From Actinomycetes bacterium (GTDB taxonomy: Bacteria; Actinomycetota; Coriobacteriia; Coriobacteriales; Eggerthellaceae), in assembly GCA_023403475.1 (NCBI GenBank), contig JAEYEL010000021.1:1-5631 (forward strand): 5,631 bases of DNA, given 5' to 3'. Position 1 is the stretch's first letter, and the number at the start of each line of letters is the position of its first letter. Under the pieces are notes generated by a model. The model was not told where the DNA came from. It did not search any database and saw nothing but the letters and a program-made list of their open reading frames with translations. This document shows positions 1 to 5,367 of the stretch, piece by piece. The position numbers and the translations under genes are program-made.

Positions 1-19
1 GGTTCGCCATATCGCTCAT
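1..19 (-). CDS. N-terminus of downstream gene, probable response regulator (partial)
   Basis: Only six codons are in the window (M-S-D-M-A-N). The ATG at 19-17 overlaps the TGA stop of the histidine kinase gene in an ATGA arrangement, the usual sign of translational coupling. Orphan-type kinases of this HisKA_3 class are nearly always followed by a NarL/LuxR-type response regulator, so that is the likely product. The identity comes from position only; no domain sequence can be read here. Confidence 0.5.
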
Positions 20-1269
20 GCACTGGTTCCTTCCCCTTTAGGAAGCGGCAGAAACGCCTCCACGCGGAAGCCGCCGCCGAACTTCGGCGCAGCTTCGAAC
101 GTACCGCCAAGCAATCGCGCACGCTCGGACATGCCCGTGATGCCGTGGCCGCCGCTTGACGACAGATTGCCGCTCACCGCATTGCCGCTCGCCGCGCCGC
201 CGCGTCCGTTATCCTCAACCGTCAGCCGAACTCCATCATCGGCAAGGGCAAGCCGAACGGTCGCCGCACTCGCAGAGCTGTGGCGCACGATGTTGGTGGC
301 CGCCTCGCGTACGATGCCGTAAACCGCCACGTCCACGTATGCAGGCACCTTCGCCCTGTCGTAACAAGAGTCATCCACCCGCACCTTCACACCAGCACCC
401 TCCAGATACGCCGCAAGATCGCCCAACCGGTCGGTTCCCTTCGTCGGCTCCGTTTCCGCCGTCGCTTCGCCTTGGCGCAGCACGCCTATCATGCAGCGAA
501 TCTCCTCGAGCGCGTCTTTCGCCGTGCGACGCGCCGTGGCAATGGCCCCCTTCGCCGCCTGCGGGTCGCGCTCCACCAACCGCTCGGCCGCCGCCGCCTG
601 AATGCTCACCGCCGAAAGCGAGTGCGCCGTTATGTCGTGGACCTCGCGGGCGATACGCACCCGTTCCTCTTCCACGCGCCGCGCAGCCTCTTCCTCGCGC
701 GTGCGCTCCGCCTCGAGTGCGCGCTGCTCGGTTGCGCGCACGTATTCGCGATGCGTCTTGAACGCATAGCCGCCGAACGCGCCCGCAGCCATGATGGCCA
801 TGTTTTGGAACCGCGTGAGAAACGTGAGCGTCACGCTTTGGGCAGGACTTCCCGCCAGCGTGAGGCCTGCCAGAGCCAACACGCCTGCCGCGATGGCCTC
901 TGCACGCGGGCGCTCGCTTGCAATGGTGCAAAGCGCGATAAGCGGGCCTATGATGGTCAGGGAATACCCGCGAAACGAGCTTTGCATCAGCACGAACATG
1001 ACCAGCGTGAACACGAACACCGGCCACGGGAAGCGCCGCCTTAGCGCAATGGGAACAACGGTGAGCGCGACGGCAACGTAGGCCGCCGTCGAAGGGACGA
1101 TAGCGTCGATGCCCAGCAAGCGCCGCAACGTCTCGTCGGGCATGACGAAGCTTGACGTGACCAGCACCAGCTGCATGCAGCCGAAAAGAAAGGCCGCCAC
1201 CGCCACGGCGACGTCGATGCCCCAGTCCTTAAGGCTCATGGGTTGTCTGTCAATTAAAAACCGTTCCAT
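16..1269 (-). CDS. Membrane-bound two-component sensor histidine kinase (HisKA_3/NarL class)
   Basis: This 417-residue kinase would autophosphorylate on histidine and pass the phosphate to a response regulator, probably the gene overlapping its stop. Residues about 18-170 form five or six hydrophobic membrane segments with very short connecting loops and no sizeable extracellular domain. A charged Glu/Arg-rich probable coiled coil follows (about 172-207). The dimerisation/phosphoacceptor motif is REVHDITAHSLS with His211 as the predicted site. The ATPase domain shows the N-box REAATNIVRH (321-330, Asn326), the G1 box VEDNGRG (351-357) and the G2 box GGHGITGM (373-380). The ATG at 1269 has a weak GGGG upstream; Met11 is an alternative start but has no better ribosome site. 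The signal sensed is unknown. The near absence of an external domain suggests an intramembrane or envelope cue, which is inference. Confidence 0.93.
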   Translation of the reverse strand: MERFLIDRQPMSLKDWGIDVAVAVAAFLFGCMQLVLVTSSFVMPDETLRRLLGIDAIVPSTAAYVAVALTVVPIALRRRFPWPVFVFTLVMFVLMQSSFRGYSLTIIGPLIALCTIASERPRAEAIAAGVLALAGLTLAGSPAQSVTLTFLTRFQNMAIMAAGAFGGYAFKTHREYVRATEQRALEAERTREEEAARRVEEERVRIAREVHDITAHSLSAVSIQAAAAERLVERDPQAAKGAIATARRTAKDALEEIRCMIGVLRQGEATAETEPTKGTDRLGDLAAYLEGAGVKVRVDDSCYDRAKVPAYVDVAVYGIVREAATNIVRHSSASAATVRLALADDGVRLTVEDNGRGGAASGNAVSGNLSSSGGHGITGMSERARLLGGTFEAAPKFGGGFRVEAFLPLPKGEGTSA

Positions 1270-1296
1270 GACCCCATACTACACGACCCCTGCAAC

Positions 1297-1325
1297 ATAC
1301 GCCATACGCCGCACGGAGTATCCGT
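1297..1325. promoter_or_regulatory. Short tandem and palindromic motifs upstream of the kinase gene
   Basis: The heptamer ATACGCC occurs twice in exact tandem (1297-1303 and 1304-1310). Beside it lies a perfect 5-bp inverted repeat with a 3-nt centre, ACGGA-GTA-TCCGT (1313-1325). Both lie within 60 bp upstream of the kinase start codon, where an operator or autoregulatory site would be expected. I do not see a convincing -35/-10 pair: TAGTAT near 1276-1281 is too close to the ATG to serve a normal leader. Function is speculative. Confidence 0.25.
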
Positions 1326-1353
1326 CCCACCCGTAGAACTCCGCTTGGGGGAA
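1324..1353 (-). repeat. Degenerate repeat of the nadE 3' end, downstream of its stop
   Basis: About 30 nt here match the end of nadE (1387-1416) at roughly 23 of 30 positions. The match includes a 14-mer, AAGCGGA-N-TTCTAC, interrupted by a single mismatch. The two copies are 63 bp apart, exactly 21 codons. Read in the nadE frame past its TAG, this copy gives APFPQAEFYGWD against PPFPEAEFYK* in the gene. The frame stays open for 36 codons after the nadE stop, to a TAG at 1281-1279. The similarity does not extend upstream of the PFP codons. It may be a remnant of a local duplication or an old longer C-terminus; chance is less likely but possible. Confidence 0.45.
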
Positions 1354-1389
1354 GGGAGCAAGCGGCGGGGCGGACGACAAGCATCTGTC

Positions 1390-2211
1390 CTATTTGTAGA
1401 ATTCCGCTTCCGGGAAAGGCGGTTCCTGGGCGCGTTTGAAGGCATACGAGGCGACAGTGTGCGCCACGCGAGCCGCTAGCACTTCGGAAACGCCTGCCGC
1501 CACAGCCGATTCCCGGGTGGAAAGACCCTGTTCCACCTGCGCGATGAGAATCTTGTCAAGCGTGGCATAGTCTATTCCGAGGCTCTTCTCATCCTCTTGG
1601 CCGGGAGCCAGTTCGGCGCTCGGAGGCTTCGTGAACACGCGCTCGGGGATGGGGGGCACTTTGCCCGCACGCTCCGCCTCGGCGTTGCGCCAGCGGCCCA
1701 CCGCATACACATCGGTCTTGTACAGCCCGCCTATCGGGGCAAAGGCGCCGGCCGTGTCGCCGTAGAGCGTGGAATAGCCCATGCACGCCTCGCTTCTGTT
1801 CCCCGTGTTCACGAGCATCCAGCCATGCGCGTTCGAAAGGGCCATAAGGCACACCATGCGGCAGCGCGCCTGCGTGTTTTCCGCAGCGAGACCCTTAAGC
1901 TCGCCGCCGCACGCGCGTGCGAGCACGCTTTCGAACGCCTCGAACGGCTCGCAAATGGAAACGACATCGGCTTTCACCCCAAGGTTCTGCGCCAGCTCAA
2001 GCGCATCGTCGTAGGAATGGTCGCTGGAATAAGGTCCCGGCAAAAGCACGCCGTGCACGTAATCGGCGCCGAACGCGTCGACGCACATGGCTGCCACGAC
2101 GCTTGAGTCGATGCCACCCGAAAGTCCGATGACCGTATGTTCGAAGCCCGCCTCTTCGGCATACTGCGCAAGCGCCTGAACACATGCTTGGTACTTTTCC
2201 GCTGCCTGCAT
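1390..2211 (-). CDS. nadE: NAD(+) synthetase, single-domain ammonia-type
   Basis: This enzyme adenylates nicotinic acid adenine dinucleotide and amidates it to NAD+, the last step of NAD biosynthesis, in the cytoplasm. The ATP-pyrophosphatase loop SGGIDSS is at 31-37. Family signatures follow in order: LPGPYSSDHSYDDA (57-70), ENTQARCR (111-118), NTGNRSE (135-141), GYSTLYGDTAGAFAPI (145-160), YKT (164-166) and KPPSAELAPGQEDEKSLG (195-212). The length of 273 residues matches stand-alone NadE. There is no N-terminal nitrilase/glutaminase domain, so it should use free ammonia or a separate amidotransferase. The ATG at 2211 is preceded by a good AAGGGAAGG ribosome site five bases upstream. A 303-bp gap separates it from hypB, so it probably has its own promoter, though none is clear. 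Confidence 0.96.
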   Translation of the reverse strand: MQAAEKYQACVQALAQYAEEAGFEHTVIGLSGGIDSSVVAAMCVDAFGADYVHGVLLPGPYSSDHSYDDALELAQNLGVKADVVSICEPFEAFESVLARACGGELKGLAAENTQARCRMVCLMALSNAHGWMLVNTGNRSEACMGYSTLYGDTAGAFAPIGGLYKTDVYAVGRWRNAEAERAGKVPPIPERVFTKPPSAELAPGQEDEKSLGIDYATLDKILIAQVEQGLSTRESAVAAGVSEVLAARVAHTVASYAFKRAQEPPFPEAEFYK

Positions 2212-2348
2212 GAAAGCCTTCCCTTCCGCACCGGTTATTCGCTTGGCTCAGTATGCCCGCCTTCTGTTTCCGAATGATTGCGGAAAACCGAAAGTACCGT
2301 AAACCTCCGTTGCGCGGGCGGACGCCAGCAAGTCAACAGGGATCACTC

Positions 2349-2455
2349 CCTTTCGGGAGGGCGTTCTCGTTTGGCAGGGCACCCTCGTTCGAGAGAGCGC
2401 CCCCGTTCGGAAGGCGCCCTCGTTCGGAAGGGTTCTTTCGTTCGGCAGAACGGTG
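2349..2455. repeat. Imperfect tandem array, period about 18 bp, six units
   Basis: On the plus strand the unit TCGTTCGGAAGGGC plus a C/G-rich filler starts at about 2349 (degenerate), 2367, 2385, 2403, 2420 and 2438, giving spacings of 18, 18, 18, 17 and 18 bp. The best-kept core is CGTTCGG. Units differ by substitutions, so the array is old or under selection for structure rather than exact sequence. There are no unique spacers, so it is not a CRISPR. Several units fold: GCGCC (2397-2401) can pair with GGCGC (2413-2417) around a GTTCGG-containing loop. It lies downstream of hypB and upstream of nadE. Confidence 0.8.
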
Positions 2456-2460
2456 AACCC
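2430..2460. other. Two-tier hairpin at the hypB-proximal end of the array
   Basis: GGGTTC (2430-2435) pairs with GAACCC (2455-2460). Inside it CGTTC (2439-2443) pairs with GAACG (2448-2452) across a four-base loop; a 3/2-nt internal loop separates the two stems. All 11 pairs are Watson-Crick. In the minus-strand transcript it starts about 55 nt after the hypB stop. No T-run follows it, so it is not a standard intrinsic terminator. It could stabilise or process the 3' end of the hyp message. Confidence 0.55.
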
Positions 2461-2494
2461 GGCAACCGAGCGAAAGCCGGCAACCGAGCGAAAG
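2459..2494. repeat. Exact 18-bp tandem duplication
   Basis: CCGGCAACCGAGCGAAAG occurs twice with no mismatch (2459-2476 and 2477-2494), about 20 bp beyond the hypB stop. The period equals that of the neighbouring imperfect array. Its CCGAGCGAAA is nearly the reverse complement of TTTCGTTCGG at 2436-2445 (one G-T pair), so this segment can also fold back on the last array unit. Confidence 0.9.
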
Positions 2495-2514
2495 CGCCAT
2501 TACTCAGCGGTTCC

Positions 2515-3165
2515 CTAGACAGAACGAATCTTGTCAGCAAGCCAGGTAACCCAAGCTTCCACGCCGTCGCCTTTCGTGGCGGCCAAGGGAAAGATCGGCG
2601 CCTGCGGATTCAGCTGGTGCACAGACGCCTCGAACGCCGCACGGTCGAAGTTGAACACCGGGCAGGTATCCACCTTGTTCAGAATGACGGCCTGCGCTAC
2701 TTGGAAGACGCCGGGATACTTGAGCGGCTTGTCGTCGCCTTCGGGCACCGAAAGTATCATGACCTTGGCGTTTTCGCCCAAATCGAAGTCGGTGGGGCAC
2801 ACAAGGTTGCCCACGTTCTCTATGATGATGAGGTCGAGGCGCTCTAAATCGAGCACGTCTACGGCGCGCTTGATCATGGCGCTTTCCAAATGGCACGCCC
2901 CGCCGGTGTTTATCTGCACGGCGGCAATGCCCTGCGCCTTTATCTTTTCCGCGTCAACGTTGCTGGCGATATCGCCCTCTATGACGGCGATGTTGAACTC
3001 GTCGCGCAGCGCGTCGATGGTGGCCAGGATGGTGGATGTTTTGCCCGACCCCGGGCTTGCCAGCAAATCGAGCACGTACACGTGGTTTTGCGCGAACCGC
3101 GCACGTAGCTCGGCTGCAAGCGTATCGTTCTTATCGAGTATAGGCTGGTGCATGTCTATTTTCAT
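2515..3165 (-). CDS. hypB: Hydrogenase/urease nickel incorporation GTPase HypB
   Basis: HypB is a cytoplasmic SIMIBI-class GTPase that works with HypA to load nickel into the large subunit of [NiFe] hydrogenase. In this 216-residue protein the P-loop SPGSGKTS is at 37-44, followed by VIEGDIASNVDAEKI (61-75). The metal site in the GTPase domain is complete: Cys91-His92 in GGACHLE and Cys123 in ENVGNLVCP. The nucleotide-base motif NKVD is at 163-166. There is no His-rich nickel-storage stretch and no N-terminal CXXCGC-type motif, so it is the compact form. The ATG at 3165 is chosen because GGGAAGAGG sits five bases upstream and the protein then begins like other HypBs; a 40-residue upstream extension to a TTG is not family-like. 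A 148-bp spacer separates it from hypA. Confidence 0.96.
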   Translation of the reverse strand: MKIDMHQPILDKNDTLAAELRARFAQNHVYVLDLLASPGSGKTSTILATIDALRDEFNIAVIEGDIASNVDAEKIKAQGIAAVQINTGGACHLESAMIKRAVDVLDLERLDLIIIENVGNLVCPTDFDLGENAKVMILSVPEGDDKPLKYPGVFQVAQAVILNKVDTCPVFNFDRAAFEASVHQLNPQAPIFPLAATKGDGVEAWVTWLADKIRSV

Positions 3166-3313
3166 GAAAGCCTCTTCCCTTGCGCGAATGCCGTTTTCCG
3201 TCGATGGCCACTTTATCACGAGCGCCCCGTTCGTGGCGCGACAAATGAGCGCACAGGTCATCTTGCCGAAGCGAACGCGGGGCAAAGCCGCGCGAACCGC
3301 ACCTAACCGGAGC
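3166..3313. other. hypA-hypB spacer with two small hairpins
   Basis: A hairpin shortly after the hypA stop pairs CGCGG (3276-3280) with CCGCG (3288-3292). A second pairs GCGCC (3222-3226) with GGCGC (3235-3239) around a loop containing GTTCG. Neither is followed by a T-run on the minus strand. A minus-strand GATAAAGT near 3210-3217 resembles a -10, but no -35 lies at the right distance. The spacer could adjust hypB level relative to hypA; this is inference. Confidence 0.35.
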
Positions 3314-3667
3314 CTATTCGGAAAGATCGACCTCTATCGAATCGATTTGCAGCTCTCTGCCTGCTATGAGTTCGGTGGCGAAGCTTTCGCATTTCGGGCA
3401 GAACATGTGGAAGCGGTCGTGTTCGAACTCCGCGCCGCATTCAAGGCAGCGGCTTTTCGGCTTCACCATGTTGATGGAAAGTTCGGCGCCTTTCACAAAC
3501 TCATCGCAATCGGAAAGAGCCTCGAACGCGAACTCGAGCGCGTCCTGAATGGCCTCGGTCATCTCTCCCACCGAAATGCTCACTTTGAGCACGCGCACGG
3601 CTCCAGCCTCATGGGCAGACTTCGTCACGGCATCGAGCACACCGGTCATAATGCCCAGTTCGTGCAC
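3314..3667 (-). CDS. hypA: Hydrogenase maturation nickel metallochaperone HypA
   Basis: HypA binds nickel and, with HypB, delivers it to the hydrogenase large-subunit precursor. The 117-residue length is typical. The N-terminus MHELG supplies the His2 nickel ligand and Glu3. The structural zinc site is the paired CXXC set Cys74-Cys77 and Cys90-Cys93 (CLECG and CPKC). The start codon is GTG at 3667-3665, supported by the family-invariant MHE beginning and by a strong GAGGAG ribosome site lying inside the last codons of tatC. Only 2 nt separate the tatC stop from this start, so the two genes are surely co-transcribed and probably translationally coupled. Confidence 0.96.
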   Translation of the reverse strand: MHELGIMTGVLDAVTKSAHEAGAVRVLKVSISVGEMTEAIQDALEFAFEALSDCDEFVKGAELSINMVKPKSRCLECGAEFEHDRFHMFCPKCESFATELIAGRELQIDSIEVDLSE

Positions 3668-3669
3668 GA

Positions 3670-4455
3670 CTACTCCTCGGCTTCTTCCCGTGCCAGCTCC
3701 TCGTTCTGCTTCTTGATGCGCTTGGCAAGCACGATACGGGAAACGAGAAGGCTACCTTCGTAGAGCACGATGAGAGCGGCAAACATGAGCAGCATGGTGA
3801 CCGGCGATGCGTCGGGCGTGACCATGGCGGAAAACACCATGAGGCCGACATAGACGCCACGCCAGCTGCCACGCAGCTTCTTGTAAGGCACCACGTCGAA
3901 AATAACCAGGTAGAATATGACAAGCGGCAGCTCGAACGCGAAGCCAAAGCCTATCTCGAACTTGATTATCATATCGACGAAGGTGTTCGCGCGCGCCGTG
4001 ACCTCGGCGAACCCGGCCGACTGATCGATAAGCCACGTGAACGCAGGGTTGAGGATAACCGCGTAGCAGAACACCGTGCCCAAGATGAACAGGGCAACTC
4101 CCGCCGCGAACGTGGGGACGAACCATTTGCGCTCGTTAGGCTTGAGCGCGGGCAGGAAGAACGCGAGTATCTGCCACAAGATGACGGGCGAGCATGCCAC
4201 CACCGACGCCCAAAGCGACACCTTGAAGCGCACGGCGAATCCCTCGAACGGGTCGAGCGTGGTCAGCACCCCGTAGTCGTTCGCACCTTGGGGCAATGCG
4301 TGCTGAATAGGCCAGATAAGGAAGTTGATGATGGTTTCCGATGCGAAGTAGAACACGCACACCGCAACGGCGAGGCACGCTACGATGCGCACCAAGCGCA
4401 TGCGCAGTTCGCCAAGATGATCGAACAGGGGCATTCTTGCCGGACCGATAGGCAT
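3670..4455 (-). CDS. tatC: Sec-independent (twin-arginine) protein translocase subunit TatC
   Basis: TatC is the polytopic core of the twin-arginine receptor; it binds the RR signal peptide and recruits TatB and TatA to export folded proteins. The 261 residues contain six predicted membrane spans (about 21-38, 79-101, 112-136, 163-187, 197-211 and 215-235). Hallmarks are HLGELRMR (13-20, Glu16), the first cytoplasmic loop with PNERK (Glu108), FGFAFELP with Glu175 in span 4, and TPDASPVTMLLMFAALIVLYE (213-233 region) at span 6. The tail is charged (KRIKKQNEEL). The ATG at 4455 lies 3 nt after the tatB stop, with an AAGGGGG site inside the tatB end. Met8 is a possible later start but has a poorer site. 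Confidence 0.97.
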   Translation of the reverse strand: MPIGPARMPLFDHLGELRMRLVRIVACLAVAVCVFYFASETIINFLIWPIQHALPQGANDYGVLTTLDPFEGFAVRFKVSLWASVVACSPVILWQILAFFLPALKPNERKWFVPTFAAGVALFILGTVFCYAVILNPAFTWLIDQSAGFAEVTARANTFVDMIIKFEIGFGFAFELPLVIFYLVIFDVVPYKKLRGSWRGVYVGLMVFSAMVTPDASPVTMLLMFAALIVLYEGSLLVSRIVLAKRIKKQNEELAREEAEE

Positions 4456-4458
4456 TCT

Positions 4459-5160
4459 CTATTCCCCCTTCTCGTTCGTCTCGGGCGCAGCTGCGTCGGC
4501 CACCTCGTTCGTTTTGGAGGCGGTTTCGCCAGCTGCTTTGCTCGTCGCGGGCTCTGCGGGCTTCGCCGCAGCTGAGGACGCAGGTTTCGCCTTCTCACCA
4601 GGGGTTGCCGATGCCTTCGCAGAAGAATCGGCTGCTGCGGAAGCCTTCGCCGCAGCTTCGGACACGGCAGAAGGCTGCGATTCGTCTTCCGAATCAGAAG
4701 CAGCCTCGACGGCCTTCGCCGCAGATGCGGGTGCAGGCTTCGCCTTCGCGCCAGAGGCCGCCTCTTTCCCCTCTTCTTCCTTCTTCTCCTTTTCGGCGGC
4801 TTTTCTGGCAGCTCGCTCTTTGTCATAGCGGGCTTTGCGCTCGGAAAAAGTTTCTGTCTTGGCGGCAGATGCGGCTTTGGCAGCGCCTCCCTCTTTCTTG
4901 GCGGCGCCCTCCTTCGACACCGCGTTCTTGGCGGTATCGCCCACCTTCGCAAGCGCATCGAGCGGGTTTTTGAACGGCTCGTCGGAATCCGGGTCGTACA
5001 CTTCCGTCTTGATGACTTTGTTCATTTCCTCTTGCGCGCTTCTGAACTTGGCCAGCGCTGCGCCAAGCGTCTTTGCCATAGCAGGCAGCTTGTCGGGCCC
5101 GAAAATAAGAAACCCGAACAGCAGAATCAGAAACAGCTCGAATCCACCGATGCCAAACAA
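4459..5160 (-). CDS. tatB: Twin-arginine translocase subunit TatB (TatA/B family) with long Ala/Lys/Glu-rich tail
   Basis: TatB pairs with TatC in the signal-peptide receptor. The N-terminus MFGIGGFELFLILLFGFLIF is the single membrane span, followed by the GPDKLP hinge (21-26) and an amphipathic helix (about 27-50). Glu8 and the Gly-Pro at 21-22 favour TatB over TatA. From about residue 78 to 233 the protein is low-complexity Ala/Lys/Glu/Ser, including a highly charged KERAARKAAEKEKKEEE stretch, making it longer than E. coli TatB (171 residues). The coding DNA repeats CTTCGCCGCAG on the plus strand at 4561, 4645 and 4714. The start is TTG at 5160-5158, supported by AAAGGGG upstream and the family M-F-x-I-G beginning. 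No separate tatA is present in the window; this protein may serve both roles, or tatA may lie elsewhere. Confidence 0.92.
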   Translation of the reverse strand: MFGIGGFELFLILLFGFLIFGPDKLPAMAKTLGAALAKFRSAQEEMNKVIKTEVYDPDSDEPFKNPLDALAKVGDTAKNAVSKEGAAKKEGGAAKAASAAKTETFSERKARYDKERAARKAAEKEKKEEEGKEAASGAKAKPAPASAAKAVEAASDSEDESQPSAVSEAAAKASAAADSSAKASATPGEKAKPASSAAAKPAEPATSKAAGETASKTNEVADAAAPETNEKGE

Positions 5161-5176
5161 AGCGAACCCCTTTGCT
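5156..5176 (-). promoter_or_regulatory. Possible hairpin covering the tatB ribosome site and TTG start
   Basis: On the minus strand AGCAAAG (5176-5170) can pair with CTTTGTT (5162-5156), one G-U pair included, around the loop GGGTTCG. The start codon TTG (5160-5158) lies in one arm, and the AAAGGGG ribosome site spans the other arm and the loop. This would damp translation initiation of tatB. The stem is AT-rich and weak, so the effect is uncertain. Confidence 0.3.
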
Positions 5177-5222
5177 CAGTTTTCGCGTACACATACTATG
5201 CTGCGCCCACCGCAACGTAGGC

Positions 5223-5278
5223 GGCACTTGCAGCAACGGCTTATATTAGCACAAACTTTCGGGCAAACGCAGCAACCG
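5223..5278. repeat. Direct-repeat pair flanking the candidate tat -10
   Basis: GGCACTTGCAGCAACGG (5223-5239) and GGCAAACGCAGCAACCG (5262-5278) match at 13 of 17 positions, with GCAGCAAC exact. They are 39 bp apart and lie on either side of the candidate -10 element (5240-5251). A regulator binding both copies could control the tat-hyp unit. No regulator family can be named from this motif. Confidence 0.35.
5240..5251 (-). promoter_or_regulatory. Candidate -10 element of the tatBC-hypA unit
   Basis: The minus strand reads TGCTAATATAAG. TATAAG matches the sigma-70 -10 consensus at five of six bases; alternatively TG-C-TAATAT reads as an extended -10. This is the only strongly AT-rich spot in the spacer. 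Transcription would start near 5233, giving a leader of about 70 nt to the TTG start of tatB. No good -35 is seen: TTGCCC lies 15 bp upstream, which is short. Confidence 0.45.
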
Positions 5279-5303
5279 TTCATTCACACACGTTTACCCG
5301 AAA
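5257..5303. repeat. 13-bp inverted repeat upstream of tatB
   Basis: TTTCGGGCAAACG (5257-5269) and CGTTTACCCGAAA (5291-5303) are reverse complements except for one position, with a 21-nt spacer. The arm nearer tatB overlaps where a -35 would sit. It could be an operator dyad for the tat-hyp unit, or a hairpin ending the transcript of the small gene upstream; in RNA the mismatch becomes a G-U pair in one orientation. The stretch after the last arm, GTTTGTGC, is only a poor T-tract. Confidence 0.5.
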
Positions 5304-5339
5304 TCAAAAGCTCTCGCAAAAGATCGAAGGATAAAGCGA

Positions 5340-5359
5340 AGCGCACTCCGAACGGCGCT
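5340..5359 (-). terminator. Weak terminator-like hairpin after the small membrane gene
   Basis: On the minus strand AGCGC (5359-5355) pairs with GCGCT (5344-5340) around a 10-nt loop containing GTTCGG, starting 9 nt after the stop. The following sequence, TCGCTTTATCCTT, is T-rich but broken. It may end the transcript only partly. Confidence 0.25.
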
Positions 5360-5367
5360 GGCGATTC

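Larger units (their letters stand above)
2212..2514. other. 303-bp non-coding stretch between hypB and nadE
   Basis: No credible gene lies here. The half nearest hypB (about 2349-2494) is an 18-bp-period repeat region with several hairpins, described separately. A further perfect small hairpin, CTCCC-TTTC-GGGAG, is at 2346-2359. The half nearest nadE (2212-2345) looks like an ordinary 5' leader and ends in the nadE ribosome site. On the minus strand TTGACT (complement of 2331-2336) resembles a -35 box, but 17 bp downstream reads GCAACG, which is not a -10. I could not place the nadE promoter. Confidence 0.6.

Noticed and set aside
2331..2336. Minus-strand TTGACT as the -35 box of a nadE promoter
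   Set aside because: No -10-like hexamer occurs 16-18 bp downstream; that position is GC-rich.
2253..2456. Plus-strand 67-codon frame with hexapeptide repeats of the PxFGRA type
   Set aside because: The periodicity comes from the 18-bp DNA repeat. There is no ribosome site before the ATG, and a 17-bp unit breaks the repeat frame.
2430..2460. Intrinsic terminator for hypB
   Set aside because: The hairpin is strong, but no T-run follows on the minus strand, so it is listed only as a structure.
2349..2494. CRISPR array
   Set aside because: Units are contiguous 18-bp repeats without unique spacers, and no cas genes are present.
3166..3285. 40-residue N-terminal extension of HypB from a TTG
   Set aside because: The extension is not family-like, includes the strong ribosome site of the ATG at 3165 as codons, and has no supported start of its own.
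2531..3763. Long plus-strand open frame opposite hypB and hypA
   Set aside because: It is antisense to two certain genes with complete metal and nucleotide motifs, shows no protein-like features, and results from GC-rich codon bias.
4514..4828. Alanine-rich plus-strand frame opposite tatB
   Set aside because: It is a mirror of the low-complexity Ala/Lys/Glu coding sequence of tatB, with no independent evidence.
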